Assembly (NCBI GenBank): GCA_035647615.1
Contig: DASRND010000012.1
Coordinates: 1-60,116, forward strand
Length of the DNA: 60,116 bases
Direction: 5' to 3'
Origin: Bacteroidales bacterium
GTDB lineage: Bacteria > Bacteroidota > Bacteroidia > Bacteroidales > 4484-276
The position numbers were made by a program, and so were the translations under genes. The notes under the pieces were generated by a model. The model saw only the letters and a program-made list of their open reading frames with translations. It was not told the origin of the DNA and did no database searches. Shown here piece by piece: positions 37,920 through 45,642 of this stretch (position 1 is the stretch's first letter; the number at the start of each line of letters is the position of its first letter).

Positions 37920-38645
37920 ATGCTTTTAGAAACCAAAAATATTTTTAAAAAATACAAGCACCGAATGGTGGTGAACGATGTGTCGGTGCAGGTGAAACAA
38001 GGTGAGATAGTGGGATTGCTGGGACCCAACGGTGCCGGCAAGACCACCACTTTTTACATGATCGTGGGATTGATAAAACCCTACTCCGGCAAGGTGTTGC
38101 TCGACGGTGCCGAAATCACCAACCTGCCCATGTATCGGCGCGCAAAGCGTGGAATCGGCTATCTGGCGCAGGAAGCTTCGGTGTTTCGCAAACTTAGCGT
38201 GGAAGACAACATCAGAGCAGTGCTGGAATTTACAAAATTCACAAAGACGGAGCAAAAAGAGCGGATGGAACAGATGCTCGAAGAGTTTGGGCTAACCCAC
38301 GTACGCAAAAGTCTGGGCATCACCCTGTCGGGCGGCGAGCGTCGCCGCACTGAGATAGCACGCGCGCTGGCCGTAGATCCAAACTTTATCCTGCTCGACG
38401 AGCCGTTTGCCGGCGTGGATCCGATTGCTGTGGAAGACATCCAACAAATCGTGGCCAAGCTCAAAGAAAAAAATATCGGAATCCTCATCACCGACCACAA
38501 CGTACACGAAACCCTCAGCATCACCGATCGGGCCTACCTGCTCTTTGAAGGATCGATACTTAAAGCCGGCAGCTCCGAAGAACTGGCTGCTGACGAACAT
38601 GTCAGGCGTGTCTATCTGGGTCAGAATTTTGAATTGCGCCGATGA
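37920..38645 (+). CDS. lptB: Lipopolysaccharide export ABC transporter ATPase
   Basis: 241 residues. Walker [11 protein letters not shown] near 36-45, ABC signature [15 protein letters not shown], Walker [14 protein letters not shown], and switch His in ITDHNVHET. The sequence matches LptB more than other ABC ATPases, including the [10 protein letters not shown]-type C-terminal segment. With LptF/G, encoded elsewhere, it extracts LPS from the inner membrane. It follows the DUF5686 gene by 41 bp. Confidence 0.95.
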   Translation: MLLETKNIFKKYKHRMVVNDVSVQVKQGEIVGLLGPNGAGKTTTFYMIVGLIKPYSGKVLLDGAEITNLPMYRRAKRGIGYLAQEASVFRKLSVEDNIRAVLEFTKFTKTEQKERMEQMLEEFGLTHVRKSLGITLSGGERRRTEIARALAVDPNFILLDEPFAGVDPIAVEDIQQIVAKLKEKNIGILITDHNVHETLSITDRAYLLFEGSILKAGSSEELAADEHVRRVYLGQNFELRR

Positions 38646-38799
38646 CGATAAATAAATTACAAAAGTCAATAATTCAAATTCCAAATAAATTCCATTATCA
38701 AAAGTTCAAATTTCCAAAATATCACAAGCACTTGGTATTTGAAGTTTAGAACCTATTTGTTTTTTAGGATTTGTTTTTTGGAATTTTTCTAATAAAAAT
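38646..38799. other. AT-rich intergenic stretch
   Basis: Gene-free sequence rich in imperfect inverted repeats of the CAAATTTCCAAAAT / GATTTG type, ending at the target-duplicated flank of the element at 38800. Confidence 0.4.
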
Positions 38800-39012
38800 T
38801 ATTGGTGTCCGGTTAAAAACAATAGATTCTTCTCCGCCATTTGGCGGATCAGAAAGACAAGGGTTTGCGAGGGATTGGAGGAGGGAGGGCTAAGTCGGCG
38901 GCGGAGCCGCCGACTTAGCCCTCCCAAAAATCCTAACAGGCTGTCATTCTGAACGAAACGGAGTGGAGTGAAGAATCTATTCAAAAGAAATTATGTTTAC
39001 CGGACAACAATG
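38800..39012 (+). mobile_element. Non-autonomous palindromic element (MITE-like), copy 2
   Basis: 213 bp, same family as 28897-29099. Terminal repeats ATTGGTGTCCGGT and ACCGGACAACAAT (inverted), 9-bp direct flanks AATAAAAAT at 38791-38799 and 39013-39021, and a perfect 20-bp central stem (38883-38902 with 38906-38925) with a GGA loop. At three stem positions both partners differ from copy 1 and still pair. Confidence 0.83.
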
Positions 39013-39055
39013 AATAAAAATATCGACTTTAGAGATTAACACTAATAATAATTCC

Positions 39056-39820
39056 ATGATCAAGCTTTCTGTCGTCGTCATCACCTTCAACGAAGAGCGC
39101 AACATAGCCCGCTGCCTGGCTTCCGTGCAAAAAGTGGCCGACGAGATTCTGGTGGTGGATTCGCTATCGACCGACAACACGGTAGAAATATGTAAAAAAT
39201 ATAGCGCCCGCGTGATCAGCCATCCCTTCGAAGGATTTATCGAACAAAAAAACTTTGCCTTGCGCCAAGCTGCTTTTCCACATCAGCTCTCGCTCGATGC
39301 CGACGAAGCACTGACGCCGGAGCTATCCAAACGTATTATTGAGATTAAAAATAGCTGGACGCAAGACGGCTATTCCATGAACCGGCTGGCCAACTACTGC
39401 GGCCATTGGATCAGGCACAGCGGCTGGTACCCCGATGCTAAGCTCCGGTTGTACGACAGCCGCCGCGGAAAATGGGGCGGCGTAAATCCGCACGATCGTT
39501 TTGAGCTTGTTCCCGGTGCCACTACCGCCCAACTGCAGGGCGACCTGCTACATTACACCTACTACACCATCGAAGAACACGTGGCACAAAGCAACAAGTT
39601 CAGCACCATCGCAGCCAGCGAACTGCTGGCACGCGGGCGCCGTGCTACCCTGTTGAAAATTCTGGTGAAACCCATAGCGAAATTTATCCGCAACTATATC
39701 ATCCACGGAGGTTTCCGGGACGGCTTTTATGGATTTGTGGTTTGCCGGATGACTGCGCACGAAACCTTTCTGAAATATGTAAAGGCGCGGCACATCCATC
39801 GGTCATCCGAAAAGAAGTAG
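39056..39820 (+). CDS. Glycosyltransferase family 2 (LPS core type)
   Basis: 254 residues. The GT-A fold opening LSVVVITFNEERNIARCL, the nucleotide-binding region DEILVVDSLSTDNT and the metal-binding DADE (SLDADEALTPEL). The sequence resembles the WaaE/KdtX group that adds glucose or a similar sugar to LPS inner-core heptose. The middle contains an aromatic/His-rich motif (HYTYYTIEEHV) typical of the group. It lies among LPS genes. Confidence 0.87.
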   Translation: MIKLSVVVITFNEERNIARCLASVQKVADEILVVDSLSTDNTVEICKKYSARVISHPFEGFIEQKNFALRQAAFPHQLSLDADEALTPELSKRIIEIKNSWTQDGYSMNRLANYCGHWIRHSGWYPDAKLRLYDSRRGKWGGVNPHDRFELVPGATTAQLQGDLLHYTYYTIEEHVAQSNKFSTIAASELLARGRRATLLKILVKPIAKFIRNYIIHGGFRDGFYGFVVCRMTAHETFLKYVKARHIHRSSEKK

Positions 39821-40031
39821 TGAATCACAAACTCAGATGCCACATTAAATAAAATTCCAAATAACAATCTTTACAGTCGCCCGGTGAATAGCTCCTGAGC
39901 GTCTTTCTGTTTTCAGGGGTTCAGCTACTTACTTTTGCAGGAATTCACCGGGTGACTTACTGCATTTTTTATCATGTTTTTGGGATTTTGTCATCAACCT
40001 ATTTTCATGATCATACGCGAATTGCTTAACA

Positions 40032-40919
40032 TCAGCTCCAAAGTAATTTCATTTTATCTTTCATTCGTTTCCACTTCAATGCACTCCCCTGCGGCTCCGG
40101 AAGTGCGCCAGCAAATGGCGTCCCCATTCGTAGGTATTCGGTGCGGAAAGTGCTGTTGCTGATGCCCCACTTGCGCAAAAACTGTCGACGACCATTATTT
40201 TTCTTAATACGACGCACACTTTTGCTGATAAAATGATAGCTACGACTGGCGCTCACCCCTTTAAAATAGCGCACGCCTACCTGCCAAAGTTTCATCATAA
40301 AATCAGGATCGGAATACATGCCGGGCGTAAACTCCGTGCTCAGCCCGCCTATCAGGTCCCACATGCGCCGGTGCACCACCAGCGGGTACCAACTGCTGCC
40401 ATTCCAGTCGGCGTGTTCATAGTTTTTGTATTGCGCCAGCAGCTCGCTTTCGCGAAAAGTGTCGGGGCTGTGACCAAAATCTTCGGGAGCAATCACGCAG
40501 GGGTTGAAGGTTTTGCGTGGTTCTATTTTGGTTGCCGAAACCGCAAAATAGGGATGCCCGATTTTCTCGACTTCCTGCCAAAGGTAAAAATCCCAATCGG
40601 GCAGAAGGTAGTTGTCGTCGTCGATGAGAAGCAGGAAGTCACTCTTTGCGAGCGAGGCAGCCGCATTAAAAGCAAAACAAACGCCTACATTTTCGCTAGA
40701 ATAGCTGTAGCTAAAATTCTGTTGTTCCACCCATTGGCGGGTGCCGTCGGAGCCTTCGTTTACGTGCACCACTATCTGATGTTGGTAGCGGCTGTGCTCC
40801 CGGATGCTGCGCACGAGCAACTGCAAATGCGGCAAATTATTCCAGGTAGGAATTACTATCGAAAATCTGTGTGATGATTCCGCTTCAGCGGGATGAAATG
40901 TGATGGGTGAAATGGTCAT
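40032..40919 (-). CDS. Glycosyltransferase family 2
   Basis: 295 residues. GT-A opening FSIVIPTWNNLPHLQLLVRS and a DxD-type DDD (LLIDDDNYLLPDW). The HADWNGSSWYPLVVHRRMW region is typical of GT2 enzymes acting on surface glycans. The donor and acceptor are unknown. It is minus-oriented and convergent with the GT gene on the left; the 200-bp gap between them holds no gene. Confidence 0.87.
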   Translation of the reverse strand: MTISPITFHPAEAESSHRFSIVIPTWNNLPHLQLLVRSIREHSRYQHQIVVHVNEGSDGTRQWVEQQNFSYSYSSENVGVCFAFNAAASLAKSDFLLLIDDDNYLLPDWDFYLWQEVEKIGHPYFAVSATKIEPRKTFNPCVIAPEDFGHSPDTFRESELLAQYKNYEHADWNGSSWYPLVVHRRMWDLIGGLSTEFTPGMYSDPDFMMKLWQVGVRYFKGVSASRSYHFISKSVRRIKKNNGRRQFLRKWGISNSTFRTEYLRMGTPFAGALPEPQGSALKWKRMKDKMKLLWS

Positions 40920-41151
40920 TTTGATCGTTGTTTGTTCTTTGGTGTTTGTTGTTCGTTAATTGTTAATCGTTAATCCGTTAATTGTTAATCGTTGTTCCCT
41001 TCGACTTGGTTCGGCTTGGTTCGACTACGCTCACCAACCAACGCTCACCAACCGACACTCAGGGCAAGTGTTGTTTGTTGTTCGTTGTGGTTCTCAATTT
41101 TCGCTCACCACTCACCGCTCACCGCTCACCGCTCACCAATCCCCTCTTTCC
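40920..41151. repeat. Repeat-rich region with CTTCGAC / CTCAG repeat, copy 4
   Basis: From 40932 two copies of GTTAATTGTTAATCGTT are followed at 40995 by TTCCCTTCGACTTGGTTCGG, tandem GCTCACCAACCAAC units and GGGCAAGTGTTGTTTGTTG, as in copy 2; then four CTCACCG units (41106-41141). No gene. Confidence 0.7.
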
Positions 41152-41883
41152 TCACATGTATCCTTTAATTTTATAATAAGCAATGGCCACGTATTCGCGC
41201 AGCACATCAATTTCGAGCTTCAAATAATTCCACATGTTGTAACGCAAACCAACACTTCGGCCGGGCGAGGTAACCAATTTGTCTCGTTCGTCCGGGTTGA
41301 GCAACAACTCAGGATCGAAAGCTGCCTGAAAAGCCGGCAAGCCAAAGACATTTGTAAAACCACATTTACTAAAAGTGTGTACGCTGCGATAAATGTGCTC
41401 CGGCGAAGTGACGATAAGTAAAACATCATTGTCGGCGACTCCCTGCATCAGGCGGATGCCGCAGGCCTGAGTGTGTGTATTTGTCCCATGCTTTTCAAAG
41501 CGAAACCGATCGGGCGCGATGCCGTAAAGTGTCATCTGCTGGTACATTTCGTAGCCGGTGCTGTTGAGAAAATCACCTGCAGCGGCCGGCATGGTGATGA
41601 TGACCTTAGCCTGGGGAAAACTTTTTGCGGCCAACGCTGCATAATGGCAACGCATCAGTGCAGCGCCTCCGGGCATGGCGCCGGCGCCCATCACCACGAT
41701 GTAATCAGGAGCCTGCTGCAAATCATCACCGAAAGTTCCCAGCCGATGGTAAGCATGAAATGGCAGCGAGGTAAAACTCACCACCAACATCAGCAAGGCG
41801 ATGGCGCCTGCTACTGCCAGCACTCGCATGGCCAGCCGACCAAGGCGGTGCCATAAATGCGTGTATGAAGAGGTTCTTGTCAT
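41152..41883 (-). CDS. DUF218 (YdcF/SanA-like) membrane-associated protein
   Basis: About 243 residues from the Met at 41883; the frame is open 60 bp upstream but the hydrophobic segment (VLAVAGAIALLMLVVSF) fits a start at MTRTSSYTH. The DUF218 core has DYIVVMGAGAMPGGAALMRCHYA and the LIVTSPEHIYRSVHTF strand-helix. SanA-like members influence envelope permeability and cell-wall integrity; biochemical activity is unknown. It is divergent from the O-antigen-ligase-like gene. Confidence 0.85.
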   Translation of the reverse strand: MTRTSSYTHLWHRLGRLAMRVLAVAGAIALLMLVVSFTSLPFHAYHRLGTFGDDLQQAPDYIVVMGAGAMPGGAALMRCHYAALAAKSFPQAKVIITMPAAAGDFLNSTGYEMYQQMTLYGIAPDRFRFEKHGTNTHTQACGIRLMQGVADNDVLLIVTSPEHIYRSVHTFSKCGFTNVFGLPAFQAAFDPELLLNPDERDKLVTSPGRSVGLRYNMWNYLKLEIDVLREYVAIAYYKIKGYM

Positions 41884-41967
41884 GTGTTTCTGAAATCCCA
41901 AAAAACAATAAAACATCCGCCGGTAGCCGGAGTAAACAATCACAAATAAAAATCAATTATGAAAATC

Positions 41968-42010
41968 CCAAAAATCAAATTTCAAGTATCCGTAGCTTTT
42001 TGATTTTTGG
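41968..42010. repeat. AT-rich palindrome in divergent intergenic region
   Basis: CCAAAAATCAAA (41968-41979) and its exact complement TTTGATTTTTGG (41999-42010) form a perfect 12-bp stem. It lies in the 281-bp region between divergent genes, which otherwise shows only AT-rich sequence. Confidence 0.6.
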
Positions 42011-42164
42011 ATTTTATTTATCATTTGGATTTTGTCATTTGAAAAATCTTTAAATGGCATCTTATCATTAATATTATCGATTCTATTTTTCCCGCCTCAA
42101 AAGTAGCTTTTTGGCGCGAAACAAAAATCCGTTCTATCTTTACCCGCTTAATTTTCTCGCTTTT

Positions 42165-43745
42165 ATGACCAACTTCTTCGGGATAACACGCACTCATCTC
42201 TATTATATCGGGCTGGCACTGATGCTCATTGCACTGCCACTGTCGAAGTTTCTGATGAGTGTTTCGCAGTTTTGGCTGCTGACGATATGGCTTTTCGACA
42301 AAGATATTCTGAATAAATGGCGCCGGTTTTTCCGGAATCCAACCGCCATGCTCCTGGTGTCCCTCTATTTGCTGTACGTCGTTGGATTGCTTTGGACCAC
42401 CGATTTCGATTATGCGCTCAAAGATCTGCGGACGAAGTTGCCGCTGCTGGCAATACCCATTATCATTTCTACATCGCCACGCGTAAGTCGCGGCTTGTTT
42501 TATTGGTTGATGCTAATATTCATCGCTGCAAATGTGATCGGCACTTTTTTCAGCATGCACGAGCTGCTCACCAAAGAGATCACCGAGATCAGGACTATTT
42601 CGCTTTTCATGTCGCACATCCGCTTTAGCCTCAATATTTGCGTAGCCATCTTTGCGGGACTTTATCTCGTTTTCGGTGTGCGCTTTTTTAAACTTTGGGT
42701 ACGCATCGCCCTTTTTGTGGCCGTTGTTTGGCTGGCAATCTTTCTGGTCATCCTCGAATCCGTCACAGGCATCGCCATTTTGATGGCAACGATGAGTTTG
42801 CTTGCGCTAATATTTGTTTTCACCAGCCGCAGCCGTCTTTTAAAATACAGCATCCTGGCGGCATTATTAGCTGCTGTTCTGATTTTGTTTTTCTACATCC
42901 GCGCACTTTATCTGGAGTACATTCCCGACGAGCCTTTTTTACATCCGGGGCTCGAACAAACTACAAAACTCGGAAATCCTTACCGCCACGACTCCACGCT
43001 AAGAGGCGCCGAAAACGGCCATTGGGTTGGGCAATACATCCAGATTACTGAGCTTCGCAACAGTTGGCAGCAGCGCAGCAGCATCCCGTTTGATAGTCTG
43101 GACGCCGGGGGCAATTGGGTGCGCTATACGCTCATCCGCTACCTTACAAGCAAAGGGCTGCGCAAAGATGCTGAAGGTGTAGCTACCCTCGCCGACACCG
43201 ATATCCGATACATCGAAAAAGGCTATGCCACCGTTTACCAGCCCGTCGAAACCAGCTTTACAAACCGCATGCGCACCATCATCTGGGAGGTGATGCTGTA
43301 CAAATATTCGGGATACCTCAGCGGACATTCTGTAGCGCAACGCATCGAGTTTTGGCGTGCCGGCTTTCATATCATCCACAACAACTTCTGGCTTGGAACC
43401 GGCACCGGCGACATCCGGCAGGCTTTCCAAACCGCCTACGAAGAGCTCAACTCGCAACTGGAGCCACAGTATAGGTGGCGCACCCATAACCAATATTTCA
43501 GCGTGCTGGCCACTCTTGGCATTTTTGGATTGCTGTGGTTTCTGTTCACCCTCATCTGGCCGGGAAAACTCCGGGGCATGTACACCGATTATTTTTACCT
43601 CGTCTTTTTCTGTATCCTCACCCTCTCGATGCTCACCGAAGACACCATCGAAAACCAGGCGGGCGCTACCTTCTTTGCTTTTTTCATGTCGTTTCTGCTG
43701 TTGGCGCGCAGCCACAAAGATTATTTCTTTAAACTCCAATCATGA
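42165..43745 (+). CDS. O-antigen ligase/polymerase-like membrane protein
   Basis: About 526 residues from the ATG at 42165 (the frame is open from 42111 with TTG only). It has about ten hydrophobic helices, with a long periplasmic loop (about 270-430) before the last ones. The loop holds GTGTGDIRQAFQTAYEE and the RTHNQYFSVLATLGIFGL motif, conserved in the WaaL/Wzy O-antigen ligase family (HNxxL-type). It should attach or polymerise surface polysaccharide. It overlaps the next gene by 4 bp (ATGA). Confidence 0.87.
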   Translation: MTNFFGITRTHLYYIGLALMLIALPLSKFLMSVSQFWLLTIWLFDKDILNKWRRFFRNPTAMLLVSLYLLYVVGLLWTTDFDYALKDLRTKLPLLAIPIIISTSPRVSRGLFYWLMLIFIAANVIGTFFSMHELLTKEITEIRTISLFMSHIRFSLNICVAIFAGLYLVFGVRFFKLWVRIALFVAVVWLAIFLVILESVTGIAILMATMSLLALIFVFTSRSRLLKYSILAALLAAVLILFFYIRALYLEYIPDEPFLHPGLEQTTKLGNPYRHDSTLRGAENGHWVGQYIQITELRNSWQQRSSIPFDSLDAGGNWVRYTLIRYLTSKGLRKDAEGVATLADTDIRYIEKGYATVYQPVETSFTNRMRTIIWEVMLYKYSGYLSGHSVAQRIEFWRAGFHIIHNNFWLGTGTGDIRQAFQTAYEELNSQLEPQYRWRTHNQYFSVLATLGIFGLLWFLFTLIWPGKLRGMYTDYFYLVFFCILTLSMLTEDTIENQAGATFFAFFMSFLLLARSHKDYFFKLQS

Positions 43746-44707
43746 CGCTCGAAAATCTACAAAATAACCCGCCCGACGAGATGTGGTATGTGGTGGTAAA
43801 TCCCAATGCCGGCAACCGAAAAATTGCGCGCGACTGGGAGAAGATCCGCGAGATGCTTGAGGAGAGCGGTTTTAAATTTGAATACGTGCTCACCGAGCGT
43901 ATGCTTCAGGCAATAGCCCTTACCACGCAAGCTGTACAGAGGGGTTTTCGCCGGTTTATTGCCGTGGGCGGCGATGGAACCTTCAACGAAGTGGTGAATG
44001 GTATTTTTAGGCAAACGGAAGTGCCGTCTATGGATTTTACGGTAGCCATCATCCCGGTAGGAACCGGTAACGACTGGGGTCGGATGTTCGAAATTCCCGC
44101 CGATTATCAGCAGGCCATTGATGTGATAAAGCAAGGCAAAACCTTTGTTCAGGATGTCGGAATAGTCAGCTATCGCAATAATGGGTCTTTTGACACCCGC
44201 TACTTTGTGAATATTTCCGGGATGGGTTTTGATGCTATGGTGGCGCATAAAACCAACCAACAAAAAGCCGAGGGCAAGGGCAACGCCATCTCCTATTTTA
44301 TAAACCTTTTCACCAGCCTTTTTGAGTACAAGCCGCGCATCATCGAGGTTACCATCGACAGCACACGATATAGCTTCAACATTTTCAGCATGAGCGTAGG
44401 CATCTGCCGCTACAATGGCGGCGGCATGAAACAACTGCCCCACGCCATCCCCGACGATGGCCTGCTGGACATTACTGTTATAAAAAAGATTGGACTGGGA
44501 ACACTGCTGGCGCAACTGCGTAACCTCTACACCGGCACCTTTATCAAACATCCCAAAGTGGCAGTCTTCACCGCCCGCAAGGTGACGGTACAAAGTCGTA
44601 AGAAAGGTTTTATGATGGAAGCCGACGGCGAAAGCCTGGGCGAAGCGCCGCTGGAAATAACACTGCTGCCGCGCGCGCTGCGAGCTATTATTCATACTGC
44701 GCCATGA
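43742..44707 (+). CDS. Diacylglycerol/lipid kinase (YegS/DgkB family)
   Basis: 321 residues. Conserved catalytic elements: VVNPNAGNRKIARDWEKI, the GGDGTFNEVVNGI loop, and PVGTGNDWGRMFEIP. The C-terminal beta-sandwich ends with a DGE segment (EADGESLGEAPLEI). It phosphorylates diacylglycerol or a related lipid in the membrane; coupling by a 4-bp overlap to the O-antigen-ligase-like gene suggests recycling of lipid carriers or lipids from envelope synthesis. Confidence 0.92.
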   Translation: MTLENLQNNPPDEMWYVVVNPNAGNRKIARDWEKIREMLEESGFKFEYVLTERMLQAIALTTQAVQRGFRRFIAVGGDGTFNEVVNGIFRQTEVPSMDFTVAIIPVGTGNDWGRMFEIPADYQQAIDVIKQGKTFVQDVGIVSYRNNGSFDTRYFVNISGMGFDAMVAHKTNQQKAEGKGNAISYFINLFTSLFEYKPRIIEVTIDSTRYSFNIFSMSVGICRYNGGGMKQLPHAIPDDGLLDITVIKKIGLGTLLAQLRNLYTGTFIKHPKVAVFTARKVTVQSRKKGFMMEADGESLGEAPLEITLLPRALRAIIHTAP

Positions 44708-44881
44708 AGTTGGGATGAAATATGAACATCAAAAAAAAGTATCCCTAAACGCCGCCATTGGCGGCACCGCCGAGGTTTTGGGCAGCGGCTTGTAGCAACC
44801 TCTCCGAGCCATTCCCAAAAAATAGTTTGCCGGATATTACTAAAGTAAAATGGCTAAATCTTCGGGGTTTTTCAAGGCTTT

Positions 44882-45197
44882 TTAATCATTCCCTGTTTTT
44901 TCTTTCCAAATTTTAGGGTTACGATCGGTGCTTATTACGGATAAAACTTCAACGGTACTGTTTTCTTCATTAATAAAGAAATGAATCATGTAGGGAAATT
45001 TTCTAACCACAACACAGCGGATTTCATTGTAACGAACTGCGTAAATCTGTGGGTCTGTGTTTAGGGAGTCAATATGCTTGATTAGTTGTTTCCTGAAACC
45101 TATTACCAAGTACTGCCTGCTGTTTGTTGTACCAATGGGTAATTTCCTGAATATCGGCAAGGGCTTCAGGTTCGATTTAAACTTTGTACTTTTTCAT
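44882..45197 (-). pseudogene. RelE/ParE-family toxin, broken by stop and frameshift
   Basis: From the ATG at 45197 the frame reads MKKYKV then TAA (45177-45179), then IEPEALADIQEITHWYNKQQ, a typical ParE/RelE-type start. It then loses frame within the segment ending FQETTNQAY; dropping one base there gives KHIDSLNTDPQIYAVRYNEI and continues to VLSVISTDRNPKIW, the family's C-terminal strands. Hence two independent lesions (nonsense and a one-base insertion) break a toxin of about 104 residues. It overlaps the end of the antitoxin gene, as intact type II modules do. Confidence 0.82.
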
Positions 45198-45429
45198 CAG
45201 GCTTCAACTTTTTTTTAGCTTCGTCCCAATCCAAAAGCCATTCGGGCTGCTTTCGTACCTTATCAAAACGCTCCATGACTAATTTTCGGTGCGCTTCAGG
45301 AATCTCAAAATGCTCCTGCTCTTTCGTTAAAGCATAATCGAGTATGTTTTTAATGGCATTAATCAGGTTTACATCGTCCACCTGCTTAAACTGCTCTATG
45401 ATAATTGCCTTTTGAGCTTGTAAATTCAT
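45166..45429 (-). CDS. Antitoxin component of type II TA module
   Basis: About 87 residues from the Met at 45429 (an ATG at 45450 adds seven residues). NLQAQKAIIIEQFKQVDDVNLINAIKNILDYAL is the typical start of the antitoxins that precede ParE-type toxins in Bacteroidota, and a lysine-rich C-terminal tail would wrap the toxin. Its stop overlaps the start of the broken toxin. The gene looks intact while its toxin is dead. Confidence 0.78.
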   Translation of the reverse strand: MNLQAQKAIIIEQFKQVDDVNLINAIKNILDYALTKEQEHFEIPEAHRKLVMERFDKVRKQPEWLLDWDEAKKKLKPDEKVQSLNRT

Positions 45430-45536
45430 GATTCGTGATTTTAGATTCAATGACCGTATTGCCTGGACAAAATTATAGTTTTTGTTTTAACCTCTCCTTT
45501 TAAATTCAATCAACCAGCCTCGGCGGGATCTGTACC

Positions 45537-45565
45537 GTTGCACCATGCGTTGTTTGCTATCTTTG
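45537..45565 (+). promoter_or_regulatory. Promoter of the MutS-like gene
   Basis: GTTG (45537-45540) and TATCTTTG (45558-45565), 17 bp apart, fit the phylum consensus apart from one base in the -33 box. The ATG is 77 bp further. Confidence 0.6.
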
Positions 45566-45642
45566 TCGCTGAAAAATATTAGCAAATACATGTCCTCAAT
45601 CACACCGGTGAATTATTGCATGCAAACCATACAAACCGCACC

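Noticed and set aside
43757-44695. 312-codon minus-strand frame
   Set aside because: Antisense to the well-supported lipid kinase gene.
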